Shown piece by piece: positions 17,018 through 23,632 of a DNA stretch of 23,632 bases. Source of the stretch: an uncultured Clostridia bacterium (GTDB lineage: Bacteria; Bacillota; Clostridia; TANB77; CAG-508). How positions within the stretch are numbered: position 1 is the first letter of the stretch; every line of letters begins with the position of its first letter. The position numbers and the translations under genes are program-made. The notes below the pieces were generated by a model, which was not told the origin of the DNA, made no database searches, and saw only the letters and a list, made by a program, of their open reading frames with translations. The DNA is taken from positions 1 through 23,632 of the forward strand of contig CALYAH010000064.1 in the NCBI GenBank assembly GCA_944393455.1, given 5' to 3'.

Positions 17018-18757
17018 TTAATTTTTCACAAAAACCGGATATCCATTTTCTCCTAGTTCCCATTTGTTCCAATTTGTATTGTTTACTATATTACTATTTA
17101 ATAAAGAAACAAACGACTCATTATTATATATACTAATTTCTTCTATTCCATCTGTTACCGCTCCTATTTCGCTAGATTTTGTTTTGTCATAATATGTATT
17201 TTTTATATTAGTTTCTGTTCTACTATCTGTTGAAATTGAAGCAATAATAGCTTTTTTACTTTCTCCTGCATTGTAACAATTTTCTATATTTAGCACATTT
17301 GTTTTACAAATTCTTCCTTGTTCTCCTAATATTCCTGCATTACTTACTTTTCCCAAATTATAACTATTTTGTATATTTAATTCTATTTCAGCATTCCAAT
17401 CGCCTCCTGCTAAAGTACTTACAATTCCATTATTGCATTCTCCTGCGTTAAAACAATTTATTATATTTACAGTTCCTTCACGCATAAAACTGACAATTCC
17501 TGCCCCACATTTGCCTTCATTACTACAGTTTATTATGTTCGTTTCAATATTATTTGTAAAAAATACACATCCTACAATTCCTCCTATTGTATTTCCTACT
17601 ATATCACCTTTATTAGTACAATTTTTAATAGTATTACCACTACTCATGTGGCCTTCAATTCCTCCAGCACCACCATAACCATAACTTTGTCCTGTTATAT
17701 TAATCGTTCCATAGTTTGTGCAATTAGTTATATTAATTGATGGTTTGGCACAAATTCCTCCTACCATATTAAATCCTGTTATATTCGCTCTATTTATACA
17801 ATTATCAATACTCTTACAGTTACCTCCAATTATTCCACCTGTATGACAACTTCCTTTAATCTCTCCTGAAATTTCTAAGTTTGAAATTGTTGTTGTTGAT
17901 GCTCCAAATCCAAATAACCCTACACCTGTATCATAATTTCTTTCTTGTCCCTCATAGTTAATATAAATATTTTCTAATTTATGATTGTTCCCATCAAAGT
18001 TGCCTCCAAACATATTATTACCCCCATTAATTCTAGTTCCTATCGGTCTGAATCCCATTCCTGTTGTCATTTCTGTAATTAGTATATTTCCATCTGCATC
18101 GTTTCCATTTATATCTTCAAAATCTGTTCTTTGGCTATCTACATATGATGCACTTGATTTAAAATTTAAATCTCGTGTTAGTACTATATATTTACCACTC
18201 ATAGCACCGTACCCATTCGCGTCTGTTATTTGCCCATCTTTAAATATTTTTCCTGTGTTATTTACCATATTTGAAAGTGCAACTAAATCTTCTACACAAT
18301 TTATTTGGTATGGATTACTACTTGTTCCATCTAAGATATTTCCATTCTCATCTTTTGTGATATCTCCTGGATATGGATCAGTTACAGCAACTAGCAAATC
18401 TCCTATATTTCCATTGCCATCTACTGCATAATATCTTTTGCTATCTATAAAAAGTACTTCGAAACTACCACCAATATCTGTTACTTTTGCTTTTCCTCCT
18501 GTTTGCTTGTCTAATGCATCTTGAAACTCTTCTTCCTCTAAGTCTCCATATTTGTTTTTTCCTATTGCTTCAACTGTTGCAATATCTAATATTTCCCTTT
18601 CATTTGCAATCTCTGCATCCTCTTTTGCATCTTTAGAATTCCTAATAAGTCCATCATCACCTGTTAAAGTTCTTATTGTAATTCCAGCTAATATCAATAA
18701 GACTACTATTGTTACAACTAATGCCATTAAAGTTATTCCTTTTTCATAATTTTTCAA
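17018..18757 (-). CDS. Prepilin-like surface protein with GLUG-type repeats
   Basis: The protein has 579 aa. The N-terminus MKNYEKGITLMALVVT plus a hydrophobic run to about 28 is a type IV prepilin signal: basic leader, cleavage expected after G7, though Glu at +5 is absent. A helical stalk (about 40-85) follows, then residues 149-260, which resemble a region seen ahead of GLUG repeats (PYQINCVEDLVALSNMVN, MFGGNFDGNNHKLENI). From about 300 to 510 a degenerate motif recurs roughly every 25-35 residues: I.NC.N.G.I.G...GGI.G (for example INITNCTNYGTINITG and TIKNCTNKGDIVGNTIGGIV), typical of GLUG repeats in Gram-positive adhesins. The start is TTG (18755-18757), supported by AAAGGAGG 7 nt upstream. 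An apparent invertible promoter segment lies immediately upstream (18779-18981). The role, a phase-variable adhesin or pilus-associated protein, is inferred. It occupies the place where rplL usually precedes rpoB. Confidence 0.8.
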   Translation of the reverse strand: MKNYEKGITLMALVVTIVVLLILAGITIRTLTGDDGLIRNSKDAKEDAEIANEREILDIATVEAIGKNKYGDLEEEEFQDALDKQTGGKAKVTDIGGSFEVLFIDSKRYYAVDGNGNIGDLLVAVTDPYPGDITKDENGNILDGTSSNPYQINCVEDLVALSNMVNNTGKIFKDGQITDANGYGAMSGKYIVLTRDLNFKSSASYVDSQRTDFEDINGNDADGNILITEMTTGMGFRPIGTRINGGNNMFGGNFDGNNHKLENIYINYEGQERNYDTGVGLFGFGASTTTISNLEISGEIKGSCHTGGIIGGNCKSIDNCINRANITGFNMVGGICAKPSINITNCTNYGTINITGQSYGYGGAGGIEGHMSSGNTIKNCTNKGDIVGNTIGGIVGCVFFTNNIETNIINCSNEGKCGAGIVSFMREGTVNIINCFNAGECNNGIVSTLAGGDWNAEIELNIQNSYNLGKVSNAGILGEQGRICKTNVLNIENCYNAGESKKAIIASISTDSRTETNIKNTYYDKTKSSEIGAVTDGIEEISIYNNESFVSLLNSNIVNNTNWNKWELGENGYPVFVKN

Positions 18758-18778
18758 TTATTTTCCTCCTTTGTTATT

Positions 18779-18805
18779 TTTCGTATAGTTTCTTACTCTA
18801 CGAAA
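18779..18805 (+). repeat. Left recombination-site-like inverted repeat
   Basis: 27 bp with quasi-palindromic arms (10 of 11 pairs match) and asymmetric core TTCTT. Flanking bases extend the hairpin to 18776-18808. It lies about 10 bp upstream of the ribosome binding site of the prepilin-like gene, with no U-tract after it in the direction of that gene. Confidence 0.75.
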
Positions 18806-18815
18806 AATAGTAAAA

Positions 18816-18848
18816 GACGCAAAAGCATATATATTAATCTTTTGCGCC
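18816..18848. terminator. Bidirectional terminator-like hairpin inside the invertible segment
   Basis: GACGCAAAAG (18816-18825) pairs with CTTTTGCGCC (18839-18848) with one wobble. It is followed by TTTT in both directions. In the present orientation it would block transcription coming from the right into the prepilin-like gene. Confidence 0.7.
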
Positions 18849-18913
18849 TTTTATAGTTTCGTAATTATTGTATTCTATTTTATTCTTACAGATATTTATT
18901 TTTTTGATTTTAA

Positions 18914-18941
18914 TTGATATTTCTAAATTTTATGCTATAAT
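18914..18941 (+). promoter_or_regulatory. Plus-strand promoter inside the invertible segment
   Basis: TTGATA (18914-18919), 16-bp spacer, TATAAT (18936-18941) with TG one base before it (extended -10). In this orientation it would make only a transcript of about 40 nt ending at the right-site hairpin and its T-run (18982-18988). Confidence 0.65.
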
Positions 18942-18943
18942 TA

Positions 18944-18988
18944 AATAAAAAAAATTTCGTAGAGTAAGAAACTGTACGAAATTTTTTT
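18944..18988. terminator. Right recombination-site-like repeat doubling as terminator
   Basis: AAATTTCGTA (18952-18961) pairs with TACGAAATTT (18975-18984). On the minus strand TTTTT follows, ending the COG2426 gene transcript; on the plus strand TTTT follows, ending the short transcript from 18914-18941. The 27-bp core 18955-18981 is the inverted partner of 18779-18805. Confidence 0.75.
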
Positions 18989-19018
18989 AGTTTTATAAAA
19001 TCTTAAATTTATTCAATT

Positions 19019-19510
19019 TTAATAGAAAATAGCTCCTAATGCTCCAAAAACTCCAGCTGAAGCTAATCCCATTATAATTCCTGCTAAAATTACACCTGCC
19101 ATAACAGCAATAATACTTTTCTTAAAATCCATATCTAAAAGACTTGCCGCTAGTGTTCCAGTCCAAGCTCCTGTTCCTGGAAGTGGTATTCCTACAAAGA
19201 TAAATAGTGCCCAATACAAACCTCTTCCTGCTTTTTCTTGTAATTTTTTGCCACCTTTTTCTCCTTTTTCTAAACAAAATGTAAAGAATTTTCCAATGAA
19301 CTTTTTATCAGCTCCCCATACTAAAACTTTTCTAGCAAAGAAAAATATTATTGGTACAGGTAACATATTTCCTATAATACAAGTTATATAAAGCGGAATT
19401 ATTGGAAGTGGATCCCCCCATAAACCACTCAAGCCAACTGGCACAGCGCCTCTTAATTCTATAAGTGGTACCATTGATATAATAAATACTAGTAAATACT
19501 TTTTTAACAT
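19019..19510 (-). CDS. COG2426-family small integral membrane protein (putative small multidrug export protein)
   Basis: The 163-aa protein begins MLKKYLLVFIISMVPLIELR; the motif P-LIELRGAVPVG (15-26) is the hallmark of the COG2426/PF06695 family, annotated as small multidrug exporters although transport has little direct support. About four hydrophobic segments follow (about 1-14, 36-58, 96-118, 128-160), with a basic loop EKGEKGGKKLQEK between the second and third and the glycine/proline-rich GIPLPGTGAWTG in the third, suggesting a re-entrant loop. The frame is open 12 codons upstream to 19546, but AAGGAG 7 nt before MLKKY decides the start. It has its own promoter (19545-19573) and a terminator at 18944-18988, so it is monocistronic. 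Confidence 0.85.
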   Translation of the reverse strand: MLKKYLLVFIISMVPLIELRGAVPVGLSGLWGDPLPIIPLYITCIIGNMLPVPIIFFFARKVLVWGADKKFIGKFFTFCLEKGEKGGKKLQEKAGRGLYWALFIFVGIPLPGTGAWTGTLAASLLDMDFKKSIIAVMAGVILAGIIMGLASAGVFGALGAIFY

Positions 19511-19544
19511 ATATAAACTCCTTATTATAATTTTTACGAAACTC

Positions 19545-19573
19545 ATTATACTATACGTTAATATACTTGTAAA
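19545..19573 (-). promoter_or_regulatory. Predicted sigma-A promoter for the COG2426 gene
   Basis: Minus strand TTTACA (19568-19573), exact 17-bp spacer, TATAAT (19545-19550). It is about 35 bp before the chosen start and inside the upstream codons of the longer reading frame, which further supports the shorter start. Confidence 0.8.
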
Positions 19574-19588
19574 GTAAAAAGTAACTTT

Positions 19589-20746
19589 TTATTCTACATT
19601 GCTGATTTTTGTCTCTTTTTGTTCTTCTTTTTCTGATAATTTTAAATTTATATAATCCTCAACTACTATTTTAATAACTGCAATAACTGGTACTGCTAAA
19701 AACATTCCTAAAATTCCAAAATAAGCTCCTCCTACTGTAATAGCAAATATTACAAGTAATGGACTTATTTTTAAAGATTGTCCAATAATTTTTGGATTAA
19801 TGATATTAGCATCTATTTGCTGCAAGATAATTACAACTATTAACATCCAAATTGCTTGACTAAATCCTCCTGTTATTAAAGTTATAATAGCTGCTATTGC
19901 TACTGCAATAATTGCCCCTATGTATGGTATCATGTTAAACAATCCAATTAAAAATCCTAATAATGGTGCAAATTTTATTCCCATGATACTCATAGCTATA
20001 GTTACTAATATTCCTATAATAAAAGCATCTAAAAATTGACTCGCTATAAATTTAAAAAATATCTCATTTGAATTGTTAAAATATTTATCAATGTTTTTAT
20101 AAACTCTTTCTTCAAATATAGCTGATGCTAATTTTTTCAAAAACGCTATTATAGTTCCTCTTTCCGCTAATATATAAACAGATACTATAACTGCAACAAA
20201 TACATCAAACAAACTAGTTACTGCACTTACTGCTCCCATAACATATTCTATTATTCTATTTAATCCAAAATATTGTTTAATATCAACATTTTGAATATTG
20301 CCAATTGCTTCTTGTACAATCTCTCCTTTAAAAATAGAATCTTCTGGCAAATTATTATATCTTTCTATTGTCATTTCAAAATAGCCTTGTATATTATTTA
20401 ACAAATCAACTACACTTTCCACTACTACTGGTAAGATAACATTACATATGATAATTAGTAGCATAACTACGATGATATATACTGTTGCTATACTTAATGC
20501 TCTTGCCCTTCTTTTAATTATCTTATTTTTTGATTTTTTATAAGTCCTCTCTAGTTTCTGGCAAGGTATATATAGTAAATATGCAATTAATATTCCTACA
20601 AAAAATGGACTGATTATACTTAAAAATCTTCCTACTACTCCTATAATGTCACCTAGATTATCAAGCGCTTTATAAACAATTATAATTGCTACACCTAATA
20701 AAAACCAGTAAACCCATTTTTTCCAATGATTCTTTATTTCGTTCAT
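19589..20746 (-). CDS. AI-2E family transporter (PF01594)
   Basis: The 385-aa polytopic membrane protein belongs to the AI-2E/PerM-like family; members are proposed to move autoinducer-2, ions or small solutes, and the substrate cannot be read from sequence. An N-terminal pair of helices (about 12-27 and 40-60, with SPFFVGILIAYLLYIPCQKLE) precedes a basic loop, a third helix (about 85-110), an extracytoplasmic region with amphipathic helices (about 115-165) and five C-terminal helices. Family features include FIASQFLDAFIIGILV, PLLGFLIGLFNMIPYIGAII (the conserved N-MIPY-GA-I motif), QQIDANIINPKIIGQSLKI and GGAYFGILGMFLAVPV. The ATG start has GAAAGGA upstream. xth lies 159 bp upstream on the same strand, and no separate promoter is obvious in the repeat-rich gap. 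Confidence 0.92.
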   Translation of the reverse strand: MNEIKNHWKKWVYWFLLGVAIIIVYKALDNLGDIIGVVGRFLSIISPFFVGILIAYLLYIPCQKLERTYKKSKNKIIKRRARALSIATVYIIVVMLLIIICNVILPVVVESVVDLLNNIQGYFEMTIERYNNLPEDSIFKGEIVQEAIGNIQNVDIKQYFGLNRIIEYVMGAVSAVTSLFDVFVAVIVSVYILAERGTIIAFLKKLASAIFEERVYKNIDKYFNNSNEIFFKFIASQFLDAFIIGILVTIAMSIMGIKFAPLLGFLIGLFNMIPYIGAIIAVAIAAIITLITGGFSQAIWMLIVVIILQQIDANIINPKIIGQSLKISPLLVIFAITVGGAYFGILGMFLAVPVIAVIKIVVEDYINLKLSEKEEQKETKISNVE

Positions 20747-20777
20747 GTTTTCAATCCTTTCTTTTTAACGTTCTTTT

Positions 20778-20837
20778 GATGTTTTTTATGTTTTTTGATG
20801 TTTTTTGATGTTTTTTGGGACGGAGTAAAAAAACATC
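20778..20837. repeat. GATGTTTTTT short tandem array ending in a GGGACGGAGT hairpin (repeat copy 1)
   Basis: Several near-identical 10-bp units (GATGTTTTTT, one with ATG only) run into GATGTTTTTTGGGACGGAGT followed by AAAAAAACATC, whose ends form a stem. It lies in the leader of the AI-2E transporter gene. Confidence 0.75.
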
Positions 20838-20896
20838 ATCTTTTTTTATTCGTCTATTTTTTATTTCTTAAATGTTTTCGAAATGTTTTATTTTAG

Positions 20897-20926
20897 GATG
20901 TTTTTTTACTCCGTCCCAAAAAACAT
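20897..20926. repeat. GGGACGGAGT hairpin repeat, copy 2 (covers the 3' end of xth)
   Basis: Inverted relative to copy 1: GATGTTTTTTTACTCCGTCC continuing into CAAAAAACAT. On the minus strand it encodes the last residues MFFGTE and the stop codon of xth. Confidence 0.8.
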
Positions 20927-21676
20927 TTCCATCTCCAATTCTACTGGACAATGATCACTTCCCATTACTTCTGAGTGGATTTTTGCTTCTTTTATTTCTT
21001 TTTCTATGTCTTTTGACACTATAAAATAATCTATTCTCCAGCCTACATTCTTTTCTCTTGCTCTTCCCATATATGACCACCAACTATATGCATTTTCTTT
21101 ATCTGGATATAGATAACGGAATGTATCAGTAAAACCTGCATCTAATAACTCTGTCATTTTTGCTCTTTCCTCATCTGTAAATCCTGCATTTTTTCGATTT
21201 GTTTTTGGATTTTTTAGGTCAATTTCTTTGTGGGCCACGTTTAAGTCTCCACACATAATTACAGGTTTTGTTTTATTTAAATTTAATAGATATTTTCTAA
21301 TTTCATCTTCCCATATTTGTCTATAATCTAACCTTTCTAATTCTCTTTTTGAATTTGGCGTATATATGTTTACCATATAAAATTTGTCAAATTCTAAAGT
21401 TATAACTCTTCCTTCTTTATCATGTTCTTCTATTCCAATCCCATATCTAACACTTAAAGGTTCGTACTTTGTAAAAATTGCTGTTCCTGAATATCCCTTT
21501 TTCTCTGCACTATTCCAATAACTTTTATACCCTTCAAATTCTAATTCTATTTGACCTGGTTGGCATTTTGTTTCTTGTATACAAAATATATCAGCATTTA
21601 TTTCTTTAAAGAATTCTTTAAACCCTTTGTTTACACATGCTCTTATTCCATTTACATTCCATGAGATTAATTTCAT
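20906..21676 (-). CDS. xth: Exodeoxyribonuclease III / AP endonuclease (ExoA, XthA family)
   Basis: This enzyme cleaves at abasic sites in base-excision repair and trims 3' ends. The 256-aa protein covers the whole endonuclease/exonuclease/phosphatase fold. It starts MKLISWNVNGIRA (catalytic N7), with metal ligand E35 in IQETK, Y105 in NIYTPNSKR, D144 and N146 in GDLNVAHKEID, the segment YSWWSYMGRAREKNVGWRID, and the catalytic SDHCP (D241, H242). The ATG has AAAGGCGG upstream and an extended -10 promoter further up. The family core ends at about PVELEME; the final MFFGTE and the stop come from a GGGACGGAGT palindromic repeat that overlaps the gene end. Further copies of the repeat lie on both sides of the gene. 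Confidence 0.96.
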   Translation of the reverse strand: MKLISWNVNGIRACVNKGFKEFFKEINADIFCIQETKCQPGQIELEFEGYKSYWNSAEKKGYSGTAIFTKYEPLSVRYGIGIEEHDKEGRVITLEFDKFYMVNIYTPNSKRELERLDYRQIWEDEIRKYLLNLNKTKPVIMCGDLNVAHKEIDLKNPKTNRKNAGFTDEERAKMTELLDAGFTDTFRYLYPDKENAYSWWSYMGRAREKNVGWRIDYFIVSKDIEKEIKEAKIHSEVMGSDHCPVELEMEMFFGTE

Positions 21677-21708
21677 ATCTTTCCGCCTTTCTAACTTTTA
21701 TGTTTCTC

Positions 21709-21714
21709 ATTATA
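21709..21714 (-). promoter_or_regulatory. Predicted extended -10 promoter element for xth
   Basis: Minus strand TGATATAAT gives TATAAT at 21709-21714 with an upstream TG. No good -35 is seen (GTAAAA at the 17-bp position), consistent with reliance on the extended -10. Confidence 0.5.
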
Positions 21715-21788
21715 TCATATCAACTATTGTTTTTACCATAGTTCTTAGACAATTTATTTATATGCATTAAAAAACATAAATTAAAAAT

Positions 21789-21842
21789 GATGTTTTTTAA
21801 CTCCGTCCCAAAAAGCATTTTAACTCCGTTCCAAAAAACATC
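21789..21842. repeat. ACTCCGTCCC repeats, copies 3 and 4 (tandem)
   Basis: Two adjacent units, GATGTTTTTTAACTCCGTCC.. (21789-21818) and GCATTTTAACTCCGTTCC.. (21815-21842), each bounded by ATG/CAT-type ends that can pair. Same family as 20807-20837 and 20897-20926. They lie between the terminator of the G5/3D gene and the xth promoter. Confidence 0.75.
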
Positions 21843-21844
21843 CC

Positions 21845-21885
21845 AAAAAATAAAAAGTTAGCCAATATTTAACACTGACTAACTT
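21845..21885 (-). terminator. Intrinsic terminator of the G5/3D gene
   Basis: Minus strand: AAGTTAGTC (21877-21885) pairs with GGCTAACTT (21855-21863), followed by TTTATTTTTT. It lies directly after the stop codon at 21892. Confidence 0.85.
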
Positions 21886-21891
21886 ATCTTA

Positions 21892-22821
21892 TTAATTAGC
21901 TACACTAACTGGTAAGTATTTTACACCCCATTGTAATGCTGCTGAGTGTGAATTTACATATATGTCAATTCTATTTCCGCTTATTGCTCCACCTCTATCT
22001 TCTACTGTATAAATATGTCCACCTATATTTAATTTTGTTCCAAAAGCAAATTTTGCTGGTGCCGCAACTGTTCTACCGGCTGTTGCCTTTGTTCCTGATG
22101 CTGTTCTTCCTGTTGATTTTCCACAACATTTGCTACATGAACAATATGCTGTAATTTTATAAGTTTCTCCATTTACTACTGCTGTTGTAGATGTTCTTGC
22201 TGCTGATGCTGATCTTGATGTTACTTTCTGAACTTGAACAATCTTATTTACTGGTTCTTGTAATACTACCTCAGATATAACTGTTTTTTCAATTTCTATC
22301 TCATTTTGATATTTTACTTTATATGTTACTTCTTTCAAACCATCTTTTCCTTGTTGTAATACTCTATTAGTTCCATTTGTATCTGAACCTGTTGTATTCT
22401 TTGTAATAGTTTCATAAGGTATAGCAACTTGTTCTACTACTATTTTTTCAGTAACAGGTGCATAATTTTGTAATAATTGTTCTAATGATGTTTCTACACC
22501 TTCTTCTGATATTTTAGCAATTTGAACTTCATTGTATGATTTATCTGTTATTTGAATACTTTGGCCTGATAGAACTTCACTATCTAAGTCTGGTATTGTT
22601 TTTTGGTTTTCATCTAAAATTATATTGTTTTCTTCTAAAACTTCTGAAACTGTTGTCTTTGCTGTCAAAGCTGTCATCTCATATCCATTTTGAAGAATTA
22701 TTTTTACATCCTTTAAATTTGTATTAACTGCCATAACTCCTATTCCTGATACTAAAATAAGAATAATTGTTACACAGATAATTTTCATGATAGAAATTGA
22801 AGCTTTTTCTTCTCTTTTCAT
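21892..22821 (-). CDS. G5 and 3D domain cell-wall protein (YabE-like)
   Basis: The 309-aa exported protein is probably a peptidoglycan-active enzyme in the lytic-transglycosylase-like 3D class. A membrane anchor or signal (about 11-31) is followed by a DUF348-type ubiquitin-like domain (about 36-95, VKIILQNGYEMTALTAKTTV), a G5 domain (about 120-200, with AIPYETITKNT, QQGKDGLKEVTYKV, and ending VVLQEPVNKIVQV), a Ser/Thr/Ala linker, and a C-terminal 3D domain (222-305: ITAYCSCSKCCGKSTGRTAS, then VEDRGGAISGNRIDIYVNSH). Asp275 and Asp286 of the 3D signature are present. The first Asp of the classic VAVDP motif is replaced in VAAPAKFAFG, a variant I recall from clostridial 3D proteins. The ATG has AAGGAGGT upstream at a rather long spacing (about 12 nt). 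A perfect consensus promoter lies at 22856-22884 and a terminator follows the gene. Confidence 0.92.
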   Translation of the reverse strand: MKREEKASISIMKIICVTIILILVSGIGVMAVNTNLKDVKIILQNGYEMTALTAKTTVSEVLEENNIILDENQKTIPDLDSEVLSGQSIQITDKSYNEVQIAKISEEGVETSLEQLLQNYAPVTEKIVVEQVAIPYETITKNTTGSDTNGTNRVLQQGKDGLKEVTYKVKYQNEIEIEKTVISEVVLQEPVNKIVQVQKVTSRSASAARTSTTAVVNGETYKITAYCSCSKCCGKSTGRTASGTKATAGRTVAAPAKFAFGTKLNIGGHIYTVEDRGGAISGNRIDIYVNSHSAALQWGVKYLPVSVAN

Positions 22822-22855
22822 AAAAATTTATTACCTCCTTTTTGGCAACACATTT

Positions 22856-22884
22856 ATTATACTATTTTTTTTCTTTCTTGTCAA
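22856..22884 (-). promoter_or_regulatory. Consensus sigma-A promoter for the G5/3D gene
   Basis: Minus strand TTGACA (22879-22884), 17-bp spacer, TATAAT (22856-22861): a perfect match at both boxes. The leader is about 30 nt. The rest of the 313-bp divergent gap (22822-23134) is very AT-rich and holds nothing else I can name apart from the lemA promoter. Confidence 0.9.
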
Positions 22885-23084
22885 ATTTTGCTATCTTCTT
22901 ACGGCTATAAGCATTTTGAAAGTATCTGTTTTTTCATTATAATTTGTCCGTTTTATAAAATCCCTTATTTTACAAGGTTTATTATATTATATGTTCTAAA
23001 ATCTATAAATATTACTTTTTTTATTTTTTACTTTTCATTACATTATTTTTACAATTTTATCATATTATTATTGTATAAATTTAT

Positions 23085-23113
23085 TTAATATGATATGATT
23101 ATTTGTATATAAT
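23085..23113 (+). promoter_or_regulatory. Predicted promoter for lemA
   Basis: TTAATA (23085-23090), 17-bp spacer, TATAAT (23108-23113), about 20 bp before the lemA start. The -10 is perfect and the -35 weak, in a very AT-rich stretch where chance matches are common. Confidence 0.5.
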
Positions 23114-23134
23114 ATAAGAATAGGAGGAATTAAC

Positions 23135-23632
23135 ATGATAGCTTTAATTATATTAGTTGTTATAATTGTAGTCGTTGTTATTGCTGTTATTGGAATGTAT
23201 AATAGTTTAGTACAATCTAGAATTAAAGTTGATAATGCATGGAGTCAAATAGATGTACAATTACAAAGAAGATTTGATTTAATTCCAAATTTTGTTGAAA
23301 CTGTTAAAGGTTATATGACACATGAAAAAGAAACTTTTGAAAAAATCACTTCTCTTAGGTCTTCATGGGCAAATGCTGGTAGTGTTTCTGAAAAAGCTAA
23401 ATTAGATGGTGAATTATCTACAGCATTAAAAACAATTATGGCGGTTTCTGAGAGTTATCCAGAACTAAAAGCAAATCAAAATTTCTCAGAATTATCTGAA
23501 GAATTAAGAAATACTGAAAATAAAATTTCTTTTTCAAGACAATTTTATAATGACACTGTAACTATGTATAACACAAAACTAGAAGTATTTCCTTCTAACA
23601 TCATTGCTGGAATGTTTAACTTTAAACCTCGT
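23135..23632 (+). CDS. lemA: LemA family protein, N-terminal part (runs off right edge)
   Basis: Hand translation from ATG at 23135, with TAGGAGGA 7-8 nt upstream, gives 166 open codons to the window edge. An N-terminal membrane helix (about 2-20, MIALIILVVIIVVVVIAVIG) is followed by the LemA signature YNSLVQSRIKVDNAWSQIDV, QLQRRFDLIPNFVETVKGY, SYPELKANQNFSELSEEL and the segment from NTENKISFSRQFYND, ending GMFNFKPR. Family members are about 185 aa, so roughly 15-25 residues are missing. LemA proteins are membrane-anchored, mostly helical proteins of unclear role, often encoded beside a TPM-domain or Htpx protease gene; whatever follows lies outside the window. It is the only plus-strand gene here, divergent from the G5/3D gene. 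Confidence 0.95.
   Translation, partial: MIALIILVVIIVVVVIAVIGMYNSLVQSRIKVDNAWSQIDVQLQRRFDLIPNFVETVKGYMTHEKETFEKITSLRSSWANAGSVSEKAKLDGELSTALKTIMAVSESYPELKANQNFSELSEELRNTENKISFSRQFYNDTVTMYNTKLEVFPSNIIAGMFNFKPR

Larger units (their letters stand above)
18779..18981. promoter_or_regulatory. Putative invertible promoter switch (phase variation), captured OFF
   Basis: Two 27-bp sites in inverted orientation (18779-18805 and 18955-18981) bound a 149-bp segment. Each site is 11-bp arm, 5-bp core, 11-bp arm: TTTCGTATAGT-TTCTT-ACTCTACGAAA on the left, and on the right the complement of TTTCGTACAGT-TTCTT-ACTCTACGAAA, one mismatch in 27. The segment holds a promoter pointing right (18914-18941), away from the prepilin-like gene, and a terminator hairpin (18816-18848) between that promoter and the gene. 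Reflecting the segment about its centre puts the -35 at about 18841-18846 and the -10 at about 18819-18824, facing the gene, with a start near 18812, about 55 nt before its TTG codon. The site geometry resembles tyrosine-recombinase sites such as dif. No recombinase gene is in the window. Confidence 0.7.

Noticed and set aside
19575..19591. Small palindrome TAAAAAG/CTTTTTA at the stop of the AI-2E transporter gene
   Set aside because: Only about 7 A/T-rich pairs and no proper U-tract; too weak to call a terminator.
20778..20817. CRISPR-like array from the GATGTTTTTT units
   Set aside because: Units are 10 bp with no spacers; this is a short AT-rich tandem repeat leading into a palindromic repeat.
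1..23632. tRNA, rRNA or CRISPR loci
   Set aside because: I looked through the intergenic stretches on both strands and found no cloverleaf, rRNA or repeat-spacer pattern.

Overview
The window looks like a piece of chromosome from a low-GC, Gram-positive-type bacterium of the Bacillota, most likely an uncultured Clostridia member. The evidence is the AT-rich sequence, strong AGGAGG-type ribosome binding sites, near-consensus sigma-A promoters, a GdpP c-di-AMP phosphodiesterase next to the rplI/dnaB block, a G5/3D cell-wall protein, and clostridial prepilin-like surface proteins. Species cannot be named from this sequence. All genes are on the minus strand except lemA at the right end.

Layout from left to right (minus-strand genes are transcribed right to left). 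The 5' part of tilS runs off the left edge, followed by dnaB and rplI (1-2.7 kb). Next come two genes wedged between rplI and gdpP: a 152-aa membrane-anchored FxLYD-like protein and a 1072-aa surface protein with a prepilin-like N-terminus, Ig-like repeats and a C-terminal FGE/C-type-lectin-like domain (2.8-6.5 kb). Then come gdpP (6.5-8.5 kb), a 447-bp gene-less foldback element with 10-bp flanking direct repeats (8.6-9.07 kb), and rpoC and rpoB (9.1-16.6 kb). rpoC carries one in-frame TAA at codon 735, just before the bridge helix. rpoB has a consensus promoter and a structured leader of about 360 nt (16.6-17.0 kb). Upstream, where rplJ/rplL would be expected, lies a 579-aa prepilin-like protein with GLUG-type repeats (17.0-18.8 kb). 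The rest is a COG2426 membrane protein, an AI-2E-family transporter, an exonuclease III, a G5/3D wall protein and, on the plus strand, a partial lemA.

The most interesting structure is at 18779-18981, directly upstream of the GLUG prepilin-like gene. Two 27-bp sites, each with dif/lox-like geometry (11-bp inverted arms around a 5-bp asymmetric core), lie in inverted orientation about 150 bp apart. The segment between them holds a strong extended -10 promoter pointing away from the gene, and a terminator hairpin lying between that promoter and the gene. Inversion would aim the promoter at the gene, with a predicted start about 55 nt before its start codon, and would move the terminator out of the way. 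This looks like a phase-variation switch captured in the OFF orientation, probably flipped by a tyrosine recombinase encoded elsewhere.

The core genes cover replication (dnaB), translation (rplI, tilS), transcription (rpoBC), DNA repair (xth) and second-messenger turnover (gdpP). Surface genes and several small palindromic repeat families have been inserted between them: a GGGGAC-type pair, a GGGACGGAGT-type cluster around xth, a 75-bp palindrome between rpoB and rpoC, and the long foldback.
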